A stretch of 64,000 bases of DNA from Pipra filicauda (lineage: Eukaryota > Chordata > Aves > Passeriformes > Pipridae): positions 372,001 to 436,000 of the forward strand of contig NW_024104331.1 in assembly GCF_003945595.2 (NCBI RefSeq), given 5' to 3'. Positions 1 to 11,742 of the stretch are shown in pieces; within the stretch, counting starts at the first letter, position 1; every line of letters starts with the position of its first letter. The notes below the pieces were generated by a model. It was not told the DNA's origin, made no database searches, and worked only from the letters and a program-made list of their open reading frames with translations. The translations under genes were made by a program, and so were the position numbers.

Positions 1-252
1 AGGACACACACATTTCAATTTGCCTCTTCGTCACAAATCCCAATTTGCTACAACCATTTCCTTTGAACTCACAGAGAGAATAAGCCTGGGATCTGCATAA
101 ACTAAGTGCAGTACTGGATTTAATTCATTTTTTTATCATTAGAAATATTAAATTATTTGGGAGGCAAACTGCTTGCAGGAAAATGTTTCCCAGCAAGGAT
201 TTATTCTCTTGCTGCTTAGCTTGTTGGCTGTTCATTCCTTCTAACCACATAC
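1..252 (-). other. WDTC1 intron (continues off the left edge)
   Basis: The intron begins at donor GTATGT just left of the exon at 253-364. No further WDTC1 exon is recognisable here; the next coding exon must lie outside the window. No repeat or RNA gene was seen. Confidence 0.8.
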
Positions 253-364
253 CTTGACAGAAAAGATGTTCGCAGTATGTCCTGTGTGCATAGAAAGGAG
301 TTTCTTGTGGTGCAGAGGATCCCAGACAATGGTGTGCTGGTCATCAGAGCCAGAGGCCAACAAG
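253..364 (-). CDS. WDTC1: WDTC1 coding exon 4 (residues 60-97)
   Basis: The acceptor AG is at 365-366 and the donor GTATGT is read on the minus strand at 252-247. The 112-bp exon opens with the last base of the split Asp codon and encodes LLASGSDDQHTIVWDP followed by GHTANIFSVK. That is the end of WD repeat 1 with its WD dipeptide and the start of repeat 2. It ends on a codon boundary. Confidence 0.96.
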
Positions 365-3300
365 CTGAATGAAGGAGAAGAGAAATATGCACCAAGTATT
401 GTTCTGTTCTAAGCCGTGACCAATTTCACAGAGCGGTTTGACCACAGACATCCATTAAGTTAATTCAGCCCTAAGCGGCCCATTTCCTCTCTCTTTCCTC
501 AGCTCTGTGTTCCCCATGCACTCATCCATTCAGCCAGGTCAAGGAGCTAAACCAGCCAAACAGCAGCCCCACGGAAAATAAAGTGAGTGGTTTTCGTTGG
601 TTCGGCTCATTGAACGGATTCCGATGGCACAGGGGAAAACAGAGGTATTTGGTCAACAACAAAATGCAGGGCCTCCATTTTCCTTATTATCCTGGCTGTG
701 TTAAGTGCTCCCCATCATCCCTGAAGCCAAGCCAAGGCATTTATTCCCAGGCTCTGGATGTGCCCAAGCAGTCCCAGGGCTCATGGAGTGAACCACAAAC
801 CGCTTTAAAAGCATAAAGTCATTGCAAGGTGCTGTTGACCTCGCACATCCCTCTGCATCTGAGCCCAAAAGAACTGGACATCTGCAACTCTCAGCTGTTT
901 TAAACTTATTTCCTTGTAGCCAAATCTCTTTCAAGCACATGAAATTTTTCTGGTAAATCATTCTGAGAAGCAGACCTTGGATGTTCTAAGAGGCGTGTCC
1001 AGAAATACATGCTCTTCCTTCCATCCACTCATTTCTCAGGCAGAAAGTCTTTATTCCACTTGGTTAATGGAAATGCCCTTTAGTTTCTCTCTAAAATTGC
1101 AGAGGGGTAAATTCTCCACCTCCTTCCCTTAGATATTTGTCCCCCTGCAGCAGCTTTTAACAGCATGGTGAAGGGGGTTGGGAAATGTCACCACCAGCTG
1201 GGCAAATCCTAAAGATCCATTATAATCCATAATACCACTTAAGAGAAGAGAAGCAGCCTTCAATCTCCACTTCTTAGTCTGACCATTTCCCTTCTGAACT
1301 GACTAAAGGGGCATTTCTAATAATATCCAGATATATTTAACAAAATAAAGCTTCTTTTTGAAGCGTGAGCTCTACTACAGCTAAAACTTTGAGCTTGAGC
1401 TCCACTTTACTAGAAATGGGAAGCAGCTGCTTGTGATAAGATGACCTACATCCTACTCTTAGGAGAACCTGGGGTTATGGGTTTGTTGCTCCCAAACCAA
1501 GCCACATACTTACTCTCCTTTTTCATTCCACTCTAGACAGTTGACACACCCAGAGTGACCCTGAGGGAATTAAAAAAAAAAAAAAAAAAGGAAGATGGTA
1601 TTACACAAACTTCAGATTTATCAAGCAGAGTTGTTCTAAGGCAAGGACACAGCGAGCTCCCCACAAATAACAACTTGTTCCAATACAAGCAGGTTTTTTT
1701 ATGTTTTTATTCCAACCCTGTAAAAAAAACCAAAAAACCCACCCACATGGCAAATAAGCACCTCCAGAAAAGAAAGACACGCTATAGCAGTCGGGGTAAA
1801 AAAGGCAAAGTGAAACAAATAAAAAAAAAAAAGGTAGTGTTGAATAAAATGGCAGTTTTAGTCTCAGAGGCTACAGCTGAAATCCTGCTGTACACAGGGA
1901 AAGGTGACTTTGCTTCCAAAGCCCTTGGCAAGGCTGACAAATTACATGTGCAGGTTCTCTGGGAACACAGGGAAAAGGCACTTTTGATAGCTCTGTTAGA
2001 AGCACCTTGCTGCTGGGTGACTCCATCATCCATCTTCATCCAAATTAACCAACAGCTGCAGCGAGAAGTGGGGGAGCACTGATAGCGTTTGATTTGGGAG
2101 ATGCGACTGAAAAGGGGGGCAAAAGGACCCTTTCCTCCCCCAAACCAAGACAATATTAAGATGTGACACAATAAGCTGTGTCAGAGTGCAAAACAACCTG
2201 TTCTTTAGGGAACACATTAAGCATTAGAGCTGAGTGTGCTGAAGAGTTGACCACTGGCTCTCCTGTAGGTGCATCGGGTAAGTGCGGAAAGCTCACACAA
2301 ACTCTCACTGAGCTATTCCTGGCTCTAACGCAGCTTGGGGGATAAGAAATCAGCATCTACCCCAGAAAAGAGAGAATTTCATACCCTTCCTGCAGTGAGG
2401 AAGCAGCTGGTTTGCTCTTTGGGCACTGCCCACTCACCTGCAGTTCTGCCTCCAGGCCCAGGCGGCGGATGAAGGGGTCAGTGACGTGGTAGTGCCGCTC
2501 AAAGCCCAGCGCTCCCCTCTCCTGCACGGGGCAAACAAGCACCACACTGACTACAGCAAACAAAACATTTCCTATTTCCCCTTTTAAGAGAAGATTCTTA
2601 AAAGTTTAAAAATCAAGCAGGTGCTTTGCCGGGTATTGGGGTGTCCATAGCGCGAGGGAGCTGTGCTCTAAGTAAGGAGGCACAGAATCAGAGGATCACT
2701 GAATGGTTTGGCATGGAAGGGACCTTAAAGATGATGCAGTTCCACCCTCTTCATGGGCAGGGGCACCTTCCACTAGCCCAGGTTGCTCCAAGCCCCATCC
2801 AACCTGGCCTTGAACACTTCCCGGGGTGGGGCAGCCACAGCTTCTCTGAGCAACCTGTGCCAGGGCCTCCCCACCCTCAAAGGGAAGAATTTCTTCCCAA
2901 TATCCCAGCTAACCCTGGCCTCTTTCAGCTGAGACCATTCCCCCTTGTCCTATCACTCCATGCCTTTTTGACAATTCCCTCTCCAGCCTTCTAAGCCATC
3001 ATTTGAACATCTTCAGGCATAATTTTTGCCACTGATTTGGTTTAAAATGATGTTCGGCTCAGCGTCAGGCTCAGCTGGGGAGCCAAGATCAGGCCCCCAC
3101 TAAGGCAGAGTAAGTTGCCTACTTTGGGCCTGAAACAGAAGAGCTTGGGAATGCCTATTATTATCCCCTGGTGATGACTTCAGCAGGAACTCAATCCTGA
3201 GGACAGCAGTTCTGGACCAGAGCTGCTCAGGAGAACTCTGCCATTACAGAGCCTGTCCTGAGGCACCAGCACGGGCAAAGTCCCAGGGAATGTGACTGGA

Positions 3301-4990
3301 CAGCTTCCTTTGGGATGGGTTATTTCCTCAGCCATGGAGCAGGACCTTGGAGCTGCAGCACCACAGCACAGGCTGTTCTAGAGGGAACAGCTGCCACAGA
3401 ACTGCGTCAGTACAAATGAAGGTGAAGAAAAGCAGGACAGTTGTTTCCCCTGTGATCTCACAGGGCTCACAGATGCATCAGCAGATGGCTTCGATGAAAA
3501 AAGGCCAACTGCAGAGGCAGGGATGAAGGCAAGGGAATGCAAGTCACATTTTGGGTGGAACAGCCAAGGAGGTTCCTTCCTAGGACCTCACCCAGCCTTG
3601 GTCCCATCCCATACCACGCTCAACTCAAGCCTTTTTAATCAGCATTTAAAGATGGGAACACCAATGTCAAAAATTGTAACTTATTCCTTCACTATCAGCA
3701 TTTAGGGATGGGAACAACAATGTCAAAATTACACTGATGGGGCTCAAAAAAAAAAAATCACACTGATGGGGTTAAAAAAAAAATCACACTGATGGGGTTT
3801 GGAACATGTCAGCAGTCCCAGAGCAGACACAGAACTGCTGAATTCCCTTCCCAGCCCAACGTTCAGTAATGAACTCCACACACTCCAAAAGCTATTTGAA
3901 AACAAAATGGAGACAGACATGAAAGCGCTGGAGGGAAAACAAACCAGGCTTTTTGTAGGAGCTTCCATGACAAACTTCAAACCCCCTGATGTATTTTTGT
4001 GGAGAGCATTCCTAAGGCCCTGCTGGGCCCACTGCAAGGTGCTGCAGGTGTAATTCCTGTGCTGCTGCAGCCTCAGTGGCTTTGTGAGGGCTGTGGAGTA
4101 GGATTTTGCTTTCCCTACAAGGAACTGTCAGACTTAGCAACCTTTCCAAGGTCACAGATCGAAGTCTGACAGAGCAGACAGCATGAGACAGTCCCAGGCT
4201 AAGGCTCTAACCACAGAACCAGCCTCTCCTTGTTAGGGCAGCAAAACAAATCTTTGCACATGGATTAAATTACAAGCTCATAACACAAAGTTTGGTACCA
4301 AACTGCAAAGTGAGCACTTCCAATTCCTTATTCTGGCTACTCACAGACCCTTTTCCTGAATGCTGATTACCAGCAGAGCTGCAAATGATTTCAGGCTTCT
4401 GAGTCCAAGCAATAATTGCCTATTGTGTCTGCTGCAGCCAGTCCTTTCACGTTGATATTCCACAAATGCAGCCATCAGATGACTGATCCAACCACTGCAG
4501 CAGCTTTTTCCCCTACACAAAGGAAGCAACACACCACTCTCTAAAGAAGAGGAGACAGAGAGAGGCTGTGACAGAGATCATTAGCTCTACTACAGTCAGA
4601 AATGCCTCTGATGGCAAGATCACACAGGGAGAACACAGAGAGGAGAGAGAGAAGCTGGCTAAGGGGCCTTTGTGGTGCCCAAACACAAGCAGATGTATTT
4701 TCCTCAAAAGGAACAGACCTGCTGATGGCAAACTAGCACAGGGAGAGGAACTGTATTCCTGCCATGCCACACTTCACCCCAGCTCCTCATTAAGGACAGT
4801 GATAGGTCCTATGTGTTTGTTCTCTTAAGCTTCTCATGGAGCTTATCAACAAGAGATCTTTTCCAAAGTAAAGGCACCACCACAAGTATTTCCCAATCCA
4901 GCACAAACGCTGATTCTCCATCTCCCTCCACCCAACACATACCTTGATCTGTCTGTGGATGATGTCTCTGGTAATGTTGGCTTTTGCCAT
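253..4990 (-). CDS. WDTC1: WDTC1 (DCAF9), N-terminal coding exons, partial gene
   Basis: WDTC1 is a WD40/TPR protein (fly adipose homologue) that acts as a DDB1-CUL4 ubiquitin-ligase substrate receptor and restrains fat-cell gene expression. Four minus-strand coding exons join in frame: 4943-4990 (start codon 4988-4990), 2438-2521, 1514-1560 and 253-364. They give residues 1-97, with lengths 48, 84, 47 and 112 bp; the Asp codon 60 is split between the last two. All introns are GT/AG. Seen: the start peptide MAKANITRDIIHRQIK, then ERGALGFERHYHVTDPF, the first WD repeat (GHSGCVNCLEWNEKG, SDDQHTIVWDP) and the start of the second (GHTANIFSVK). These match remembered vertebrate WDTC1 almost residue for residue. 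The family protein is about 677 residues, so roughly six sevenths lie beyond the left edge. The gene is divergent from SLC9A1, as in human. Confidence 0.97.
365..2437 (-). other. WDTC1 introns 365-1513 and 1561-2437
   Basis: Two intronic stretches around the 47-bp exon. I see no recognisable mobile element and no RNA gene, only short A runs, for example at about 1570-1588, 1722-1730 and 1820-1833. The longer open frames read through these A runs and carry lysine tracts, so they are not genes. Confidence 0.75.
1514..1560 (-). CDS. WDTC1: WDTC1 coding exon 3 (47-bp micro-exon, residues 45-60)
   Basis: This short exon encodes GHSGCVNCLEWNEKG plus two bases of the next Asp codon. The donor is GTAAGT (minus strand, 1513-1508). 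The acceptor CAG (1561-1563) is preceded on the gene strand by an unusually pure T run, seen as an A run at about 1571-1588 on the plus strand. Without this exon the reading frame between its neighbours would break, which supports it strongly. Confidence 0.95.
2438..2521 (-). CDS. WDTC1: WDTC1 coding exon 2 (residues 17-44)
   Basis: An 84-bp phase-0 exon encoding ERGALGFERHYHVTDPF and IRRLGLEAELQ. The donor is GTGAGT (2437-2432) and the acceptor CAG is at 2522-2524. It covers the conserved lead-in just before the first WD repeat. Confidence 0.97.
2688..2997 (-). mobile_element. CR1 LINE 3' fragment
   Basis: The stretch starting AGAATCAGAGGATCACTGAA, followed by the GGAAGGGACCTTAAAGAT and GGGCAGGGGCACCTTCCACT blocks, is the reverse complement of the CR1 3' end. 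It runs on into the region recalling the C terminus of the CR1 second frame (CTCCAGCC at its left limit). About 310 bp, 5'-truncated as usual for CR1. Confidence 0.9.
3640..3800. repeat. Composite short tandem repeat in WDTC1 intron
   Basis: CAGCATTT(AAA/AGG)GATGGGAACA recurs at 3640 and 3696 (period 56). It is followed by three tandem copies of an ACACTGATGGGG unit, the copies being separated by A runs of 8-12 bases. The A runs make slippage likely. Confidence 0.8.
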
Positions 4991-5090
4991 CTTCTTGTAA
5001 TGGGGCAGACGAAAAGAAGCTATGGGAAGAGCTGCTGTGCATCCAAGCATTCCAACCGAGCCAAGATCCACGCTGGGGGCATTCAGTTAC
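4943..5090 (-). CDS. WDTC1: WDTC1 exon with start codon (5' UTR plus residues 1-16)
   Basis: Coding bases are 4943-4990, with the ATG at 4988-4990 and peptide MAKANITRDIIHRQIK ending at donor GTATGT (4942-4937). The exon runs about 100 bp into 5' UTR, to a probable acceptor CAG at 5091-5093. The coding end is secure. The 5' end rests on the splice signal alone. Confidence 0.9.
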
Positions 5091-8005
5091 CTGCAGGACA
5101 GCACAGGGAGGGGACACAGGCAGGCACACACCATATTAGGCCATTCAGACAATGTCAAGCTTTATTTTCCAAACACAGCAGTGGGTGAGAACGGAAAAGT
5201 TGGGTATAGAGGCTCCTGAAAAAACTCTAGGAAGGAACAATGCCCGACTTGAGGCCATCCCCAGTCTGTGGAGGAATTCACAATGAGCAGAATTCCAGGG
5301 CTAAACAAGTCTAGAAAATCCATGTTTCTATGCCAGCAAAGACCCTGGGCAGCGTCCTGTCCCACAGCTTCCCCTCCCACCATTCCATGTCCACTCATGT
5401 CCAATGTCATGTTTCCCAAGCTCTACAATCAACAAGACTCATATTGTGAATAAACACAGTATCGATGGTTTTGGCCACCTCTTCTCTCTTTTTTTACTAC
5501 ATTTAATTATCAGCAAAACCAAATTAGAACAACCAAAAGGGTACAAACATTCCTAGAAATCACAACAGCCAACCATCAGGTGATGGTTGGTCAACTGAAC
5601 ACCCAACTACCTCAGCAAGAGGTAACCTCAATGACTCTGTGAAACACAGGGAGCCAGGACAGACCCCTCACTACTCGTGTCCAAGGCCAGATCCACACAA
5701 AGCTGCCAACTGGGCTAAATAAGCCCCATTGCTGGAGACATCCCAGAGGATGGGGTTTCCAGACAGCCCCGTGTGCTGAGCTCTGCAGGGAGAGGGAGCA
5801 CTGCTGCCTCAAAAAGCAGCTCCAGGTTTGGACACACCACACGTGCAGGATCGATGGTATCTGCCATCCCTCTCCTCCAGCTTCTCCAGACACCTTTTCC
5901 AGCTAGCAAGCCTCCACCTGCCTTTCTCCCGGGCTGGATCCCCATGGATTGGCCTCCTTAAACAAATCCTCCAGGATACAGCAAGTTTCTCCAGCCAGAG
6001 CTGCAACAGGGCAGAGACCATCATTCTGTGACAACTCAGCAGTTCACCCCTCAGGTGAGGGGCTGCTGCTCACTGGACAAAACCCAAGATGATCTTACCT
6101 CTAAGATTTATATCCCAGTGCTCCACTCCTTCTCCTCCTCACAGGGAATTTTAACCACACCAGCCACCCGCCCTCACCCAACCCTTCTCCACAGGAACCT
6201 GTGACCAGTCACTGATGGCAGCTAAACAACTTTTTCCATGGAAACAAATGATCCATTATCCTCAAGAGACAGGAGGGACAATATTCCAGCAGATCTCAGG
6301 GCCTCAGTCTTGTCTGCAGCTTTCCACTCTTCCAAGTGCTTCCCTACAACATTCCCAGATTCTGTCTACGGTCTCCTCTCTCCAAGCAGCACCCAGGTTT
6401 TTCCTCTTCTTCCCTGACAGGCAGATTTCTTGTCTCCCTCTTTGAGAGCAGTTTAATTTTGAGCTTAGAACCCCAAAAGGACCCACACCATGCCAGGGCC
6501 AGGCAGGCTGCTCTCACCTCCCAAAGGACAAAAAACCCCACTGCTCTCTTAAGAGCCCTACAAAAAAAACCTGTCACATTTTCTATGCCCAATTATGGCT
6601 AATTTCCAATCAGCTCCTTTTCATTCAAACAGCACCAAACAACCTCAAGGACACACGTGGAAAAATGCACGTCCACGGAAAGATCCAGATCTCCCCTATA
6701 CAGACTGAAATAACCCACACCAAGAAGCCAGTTTAGAGCTAAATAAATCAATGCAAAACCATTAATACACTATAAATCCACTGTATGAACGGAGAGAAGG
6801 AAGATTCAAATCCCCCAAAACCTGCCAGTCTATATAAGAGAGACTCAAATTGCCTTGGTTTTCAACAGTCTCCTTTGTCCCAGCATTTTCTCCCTTCTGG
6901 AACTCTGACACCCACACTGGCCAGGGGACACAATACACAGGAGTTGGCTATTTCTGGGAGTGTTTTTAGGATTAAAGATGTGTTGTGGAGCTTCCCAACT
7001 CTCTGGACAGGTCACTGTCACTCAGAGGTGTCCCCAACAGAACGTTGTTCCTCAGGTCTCAGGAGATCAACACAACTTTATTCCTTAAAAGATACAGGTC
7101 AGGAAAATTATCAGTGAAATCAGCCCTTCTGGTGACAGGCTGAGGAAAAAACCCACAGTCAAACAGGAATGCAGGAGCCTGAGGTGTCTCTCTTTCCTAG
7201 AAAGGGCTTGGTTTGGCAACTGGGTGTTGTAAAATGCTCAAAGGTCTCCCAGAACACGTGTCTATGCTTGGCCAAGAAGACTCCAAGAGCCTCTCTTGCT
7301 TTCATATTGCTATTTTTTTTTTGTTGCTCAACAGGTATTCCACAGCTACAAAAGCTTAGGCAACCTTTAAATTATCGTGGGATCACAGACAAAGAATTAA
7401 AAGGTCCCAAATTCTGATTCTGGGTCAGATTTTGAGCATTAGCCACAATTGGTCACAATCCCAGACTCACATTCACCATGAATATAACAGTTACCTCATT
7501 CTTGACTATTAACTAACTAAATACATAACTTAATTAAACAAATATTAAGTGCTGTTAACACTAAAGACTACTGACCCCACCACTGTACAGGCAGATCCAC
7601 TCTCCAGTTACAAACTGACCCTGGAATAAAACACAGAATCCCCCAAGATTTGTAGGTCCCCTGAAAAATATATATAATAAATAATTAGCCAAAAATAAAC
7701 CCTGTCTCCCAATTTCTTAGCCACATAAAGGCTTCCAAACATGAAGCCCCTTCAGAGAGTCTTTGTCACCACCAAAGGCATGGAAATCAGTAAAGGATGT
7801 TCCTCTTCTGGCAAAACCACTGTGCAGATTCTGTTCTATCCCATCCTTGCGCTTCTCTGGCTTTTCACTAACCCTGCACAACCAGATCGTGGTGGAATGA
7901 GAGGATTAAGTCCCAGAGACAAGGACACTGTAGGATGAGTCTGCACTAGTGCTACCAGGGATGACTCCACAAGCAGCTTCATTTTGGCTACACGTTAGAG
8001 ATGAT

Positions 8006-8153
8006 CCCATCCCTTCCCATCCCTGGAAGTGCCCAAGGCCAGGCTGGACAGGGCTTGGAGGTGCCCGGGACAGTGGAAGGTGTCCCTGCCATTGGAACAG
8101 GATGATCTTTAAGGTCCCTTCCAACTCAAACCATTCCATGATTCTGTGATTGT
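8006..8153 (+). mobile_element. CR1 LINE 3' end fragment
   Basis: Sense-orientation CR1 tail: CATCCCTGGAAGTGCCCAAG through the GGTCCCTTCCAACTCAAACC block, ending in the characteristic ATTCCATGATTCTGTGATTG octamer-like terminus. Only about 150 bp is left. Confidence 0.9.
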
Positions 8154-9599
8154 GACCTTGCTGGGTCATTTATTAGATGACACTGGAGCGAGTTTCTCCA
8201 TCACACTTCAATTCCAAGCAAGGACAACCTTCCCTCATCCCTCAGTGCTCCAAACCTGCCCCGCGACGCCGCAGACAGGACTAAAAACTTGGGATCTAGT
8301 TACAGCTGTCACCTCACCCATGGCAACAGCCTCTTCTTAAACTCCACCTGGAGCACACAGAGCACCAGCCCACCTGCAGTTCCCTCCTGGACTCTCCTGC
8401 TCCTGCAACACTGAACTCCAAAGGCACGAAAAGCACTTTCGCAACACTTGGCCTTTAAATTCGCAGTCAAAAATTAACAAGCCACAGATTTCTGCAGGCT
8501 GTGGGCTCCAAACCTGGCAGGCTGTGTTTACACTGACAGCAGTTTAAAAGCCCCTTAAGCTCCTGGGAAAGTACACTTCCAGAGGGTGCTCCAGGGCATG
8601 GGGAGGAAGGGGAGTAAAGGGATTCCAATTTTCCCAAAACACTCGCTCGAAGTCTGGAAACAAAACCTTGACAGTGACAACACAAATAATTCCATTGATT
8701 TAATACCAAGTTATCCCAACGCAGGTCGGATTTGGGGGATTGCCCCTTTGCTGGATTGTATTTCCCTCTCATGGAAGCACCTGAACAGCCCCCACCTCCC
8801 TCACCCCCACAGCGACATCCTGACACAGACCTGCCCTGCAGAGGAGGGGGCCAGAGCCCCAGCCTGGGCACCAGCACCCTTTGGAAAAGCTCCATCCACC
8901 CCAAGAAACTCCACAAAGCAGCAGGACCCCTGAAATCAGCAGCTTTACGCAAGCAATCCAATTCCTAACTGTGTGGATGTGCCCAAGTTTCTCAAGGTCA
9001 CTGGGAATAAGCAGCACTCTGCACACCACGAGCCCTGCAGATACACGGCTCATCCCCAAGGAACATTCCCAAGACCCTTCCCTTCAGCATCTACAAATTA
9101 TTTCACCCATCCAAACACCAGTCAGGACACAACTCATGCAGTTTCTTTATCCTCACAACTTATTTCCCTGCCCTCTTTACCTTGACTTCCCAAGAGGTCA
9201 CGGATCAAATTAAAATACATGGAGATAGGTACATTTATGTGTTTGGGTTTTTTTTAAGAAACCTGGAAAACCAAGAGGGAATGAGCTGGTTAGCAGCAAA
9301 TATCTTGCTAAAAGAAGGTTTTGCTCCAGCTGAAGGAGTTGCCAGGAGGTCCCCAGGACAGATGGACATGGAACATGGAGAGAGTGAGGAGAAGTGGGAT
9401 CTGAGCCCTGACAGACACAGCACAAGGGGACTGTCAGGGAAACTCAGATAGCCCAGAGCCATACAGTGCTTCCAGCTCAGCCCTCCAACTGGAATCCTAC
9501 CTCTCCCCTTCGTCCCCCAGCTCGCACATCCACTGGGATAACAGAAAGATGCCAGACAACACCTCACCCAACACAAGCAACATCCCAATGCCCAGACCC

Positions 9600-10620
9600 A
9601 CACGGCCCAGTAGCTCCAGGAAGGAGTTCAGCTGGCAGAGGAGGAAAGGCTGATCCCCCTTCCAGGGAAAGGGGCTGCAAGACCCCCACCACGGGTAGGG
9701 AAAGGTTCTGTGAAGGGTTTAGAGAGGGGATGGTGAGCAGAGGAGGGAGCAGGGCAGGGTCACAGTTAGGAAAGGGGAGAGGAAGGTGAGGACAGGGCAG
9801 TGCCAGGTGTAGGAGGTGGAAAGGGAAGCGAAAAAGCAGGGGCTGCACCTGGCAGGGGCTGGGTACCTGCCAGAGGATGCAGGAATGGGGAGGAGAGGGC
9901 AGGAAGAGGGTCTAGGGAAAATGGGGATGAGGGGCTGGAGAAAATTGGGACTGGTTTGCTCCTGGCAAAGAGAAGGGAGGTAACACCTGGGGGGAGATAG
10001 GGGGGCACTTGCCAGAGCCTGGGGTGGGGTAACGGATGGGAAAGACAGGGGTGGGGGGGGGAAAATGTCAGGAAAGGGAGAGGAGGGAAAGCTGATAGAT
10101 AAGGGGACACAGGGGGTGTGGCAGACAGGGAAGGGGGTGATAGCTCAAGGGAAGAGGGTACAGGGTGGGTAGAAGAGGGCGCAGGGAGCAGTGGGAAGGG
10201 GTGCCACTGACAGGGCAGGGGGCACGGGGGGTGTAGCTGACAGGGAAGGGGGTACAGCTGACAGGGAAGGGGTATGGGGGGGTGTAGCTCAGAGAAAAGG
10301 AGGTACAGGGCTGACAGGGCAGGGGGGGCTGCTGACAGGGAAGGGGGTATGGAGGCTGTAGCTTAGAGGGAAGAGGGCACAGGGGTGTGGCTGACAAGGA
10401 AGGGGCTATGGGGGGTGTAGCTCAGAGGGAAGGGGATACGGCAGGGACAGATGACAGGGAAGGGGGCACGGAGGGGGGGCGACTGACAAGGAAGGGGCTA
10501 TGAGGGCTGTAGCTCAGAGGGAAGAGGGCATAGCGGGGACAGACGACAAGGAAGGTGGCACAGAGAGGGGGCGGTTGACAGGGAAGGGGATACAGGAAGG
10601 GGCGGCTGACAGGGCGAGGA
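9600..10620. repeat. Purine-rich degenerate minisatellite next to WDTC1 promoter
   Basis: The plus strand is strongly G/A-rich for about 1 kb. From about 10,060 it becomes a degenerate tandem array of units such as CTGACAGGGAAGGGGG and GTGTAGCTCAGAGGGAAG, each roughly 30-45 bp. Open frames here are by-products of low complexity. It lies just inside WDTC1 intron 1. Confidence 0.8.
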
Positions 10621-11150
10621 GGCCCCTCCGGCCCGCGGGAGGGGGGCAGGAGGGGCCGTTACCTGTCAGGCCTCCCGGGCGCGAACGCGGCGGGCAGCGG
10701 GCAGCGGCGAGGCTCCATCCATGCGGGCCCGAGCGGGACGGGACGGGACGGAGCGCAGGGGGTGCCCGAGGGCCCCCCGGCCGTGCCCCCCGCCCCCGGC
10801 CCTGTTTACCCCTGCCAGCTGTCCGGGGCTCCGCTGCGCCCCCCCCAACCCCGCCGCCGCGCACCGCGCATGCGCCACGCCAACTGCGCAACCGCCCCCC
10901 ACGCGGCGCCACGCCCCGGCCGCTGCGCAAATGGCGTAAGTGCTGTTCGTGAATAGCGCACCGTTTGCTGTGCGCCGCCGAGCCGAGATTGACAGCTCGC
11001 TGAGCCAATGGGGAGGGAGAGAGCGCTTCCTGAGGGATGCACCAATGGTGTGAGGGGGCGGGAGCGTGGCGGCGCGAAGGGGCTGCTGGGAGTTGTAGTC
11101 GGGGAGTGATGGCGGCCATAACTCCCCCTCCCGTTCCCCAAGCCTGGGCG
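10600..11150. promoter_or_regulatory. CpG-island promoter of WDTC1
   Basis: Dense CpG, no TATA box. Visible elements are an NRF1-type palindrome GCGCATGCGC at 10866-10875, CCAAT boxes on the plus strand at 11005-11009 and 11042-11046, a ZNF143/THAP11-type box (minus strand, ACTACAACTCCCAGCAGCC, about 11081-11099) and a YY1-like ATGGCGGC at 11109-11116. This is typical housekeeping architecture. The elements on both sides of the presumed start could drive transcription in both directions. Confidence 0.75.
10663..11000 (-). other. WDTC1: WDTC1 exon 1, non-coding, approximate 5' end
   Basis: A donor GTAACG read on the minus strand (10662-10657) follows CCTGACAG at the edge of the CpG island. 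This fits a first untranslated exon spliced to the exon at 4943-5090. The start at about 10,950-11,100 is a guess from the island centre; no cap site can be read from sequence. Confidence 0.6.
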
Positions 11151-11307
11151 GGTTAGAAGCTCTCACTGTGTCTGGGCTCTCTCAGCATCACGGGCAGCTC
11201 GAGGTGTGGACTCGGCTGCGAGGATGGTGAAGAGTCTCGAGGGCAAGCCATAGGCTGAGATCACTCGGTTTGTCCAGGAGGCTGAAGGGAAACCTCATTG
11301 GGGTCTG

Positions 11308-11458
11308 CAGCTTCCCCATCCCTGGAAGTGTCCAAGGCCAGCTTGGACGGGGCTCGGAGCAACCTGGGCTAGTGGAAGGTGTCCCTGCCCATAGCAGGGG
11401 GTAGAATGAGGTGAGCTTTAAGGGTCCTTCCAGCCCAAACCATTCCATGGTTCTATTC
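11308..11458 (+). mobile_element. CR1 LINE 3' end fragment
   Basis: CCATCCCTGGAAGTGTCCAA through CCTTCCAGCCCAAACC to CATTCCATGGTTCTATTCC. A sense-orientation CR1 tail just outside the WDTC1 CpG island. Confidence 0.88.
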
Positions 11459-11489
11459 CTCCTGAGGGGCAGCTCCGATCTCTGCTCTG

Positions 11490-11742
11490 TGTGAGCAGGG
11501 ACAGGACCCAGGGAACGGCTGGAGCTGTGTCAGGGCAGGGTCGGGTTGGATCTCAGGGAAACGTTCTTCCCCCAGAGGGTGGTTGGGCACTGAACAGGCT
11601 CCCCAGGGCAGTGGGCACAGCCCCAAGGCTGCCAGAGCTCCAGGAGGGTTTGGACAGGGTGGGATTGTTGGGGTGTCTGTGCAGGGCCTGGAGTTGGACT
11701 TGGGTGATCCTTGTGGGTCCCTTTCAGGTCAGGAGAATCATA
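11490..11742 (+). mobile_element. CR1 LINE 3' fragment of a second subfamily type
   Basis: Contains the CR1 segment CCCAGAGGGTGGTTGGGCA, CTGCCAGAGCTCCAGGAGGG and TGATCCTTGTGGGTCCCTTT. That is the variant in which the tail reads 'gatccttgtgggtccctt'. Its 3' end abuts the next, inverted CR1. Confidence 0.85.

Larger units (their letters stand above)
2522..4942 (-). other. WDTC1 intron between coding exons 1 and 2
   Basis: A 2.4 kb intron. It holds a CR1 fragment (2688-2997) and a short tandem-repeat block (3640-3800), both listed separately. Nothing else was recognised. Confidence 0.8.
5091..10662 (-). other. WDTC1 first intron (5.6 kb)
   Basis: Intron between the untranslated exon 1 and the start-codon exon. 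It holds one CR1 fragment (8006-8153), an AT-rich patch at about 7,440-7,740 and, nearest the promoter, the purine-rich tract 9,600-10,620. No coding exon was recognised. An extra alternative 5' UTR exon cannot be excluded. Confidence 0.7.

Noticed and set aside
1555..2082. Lysine-rich plus-strand open frame of 175 codons
   Set aside because: It reads through A runs in a WDTC1 intron antisense to the gene, with no recognisable domain.
10500..11166. Open frames of 150-201 codons at the WDTC1 CpG island
   Set aside because: Arg/Pro/Ala-rich on both strands, as expected from GC-rich sequence; no family similarity.
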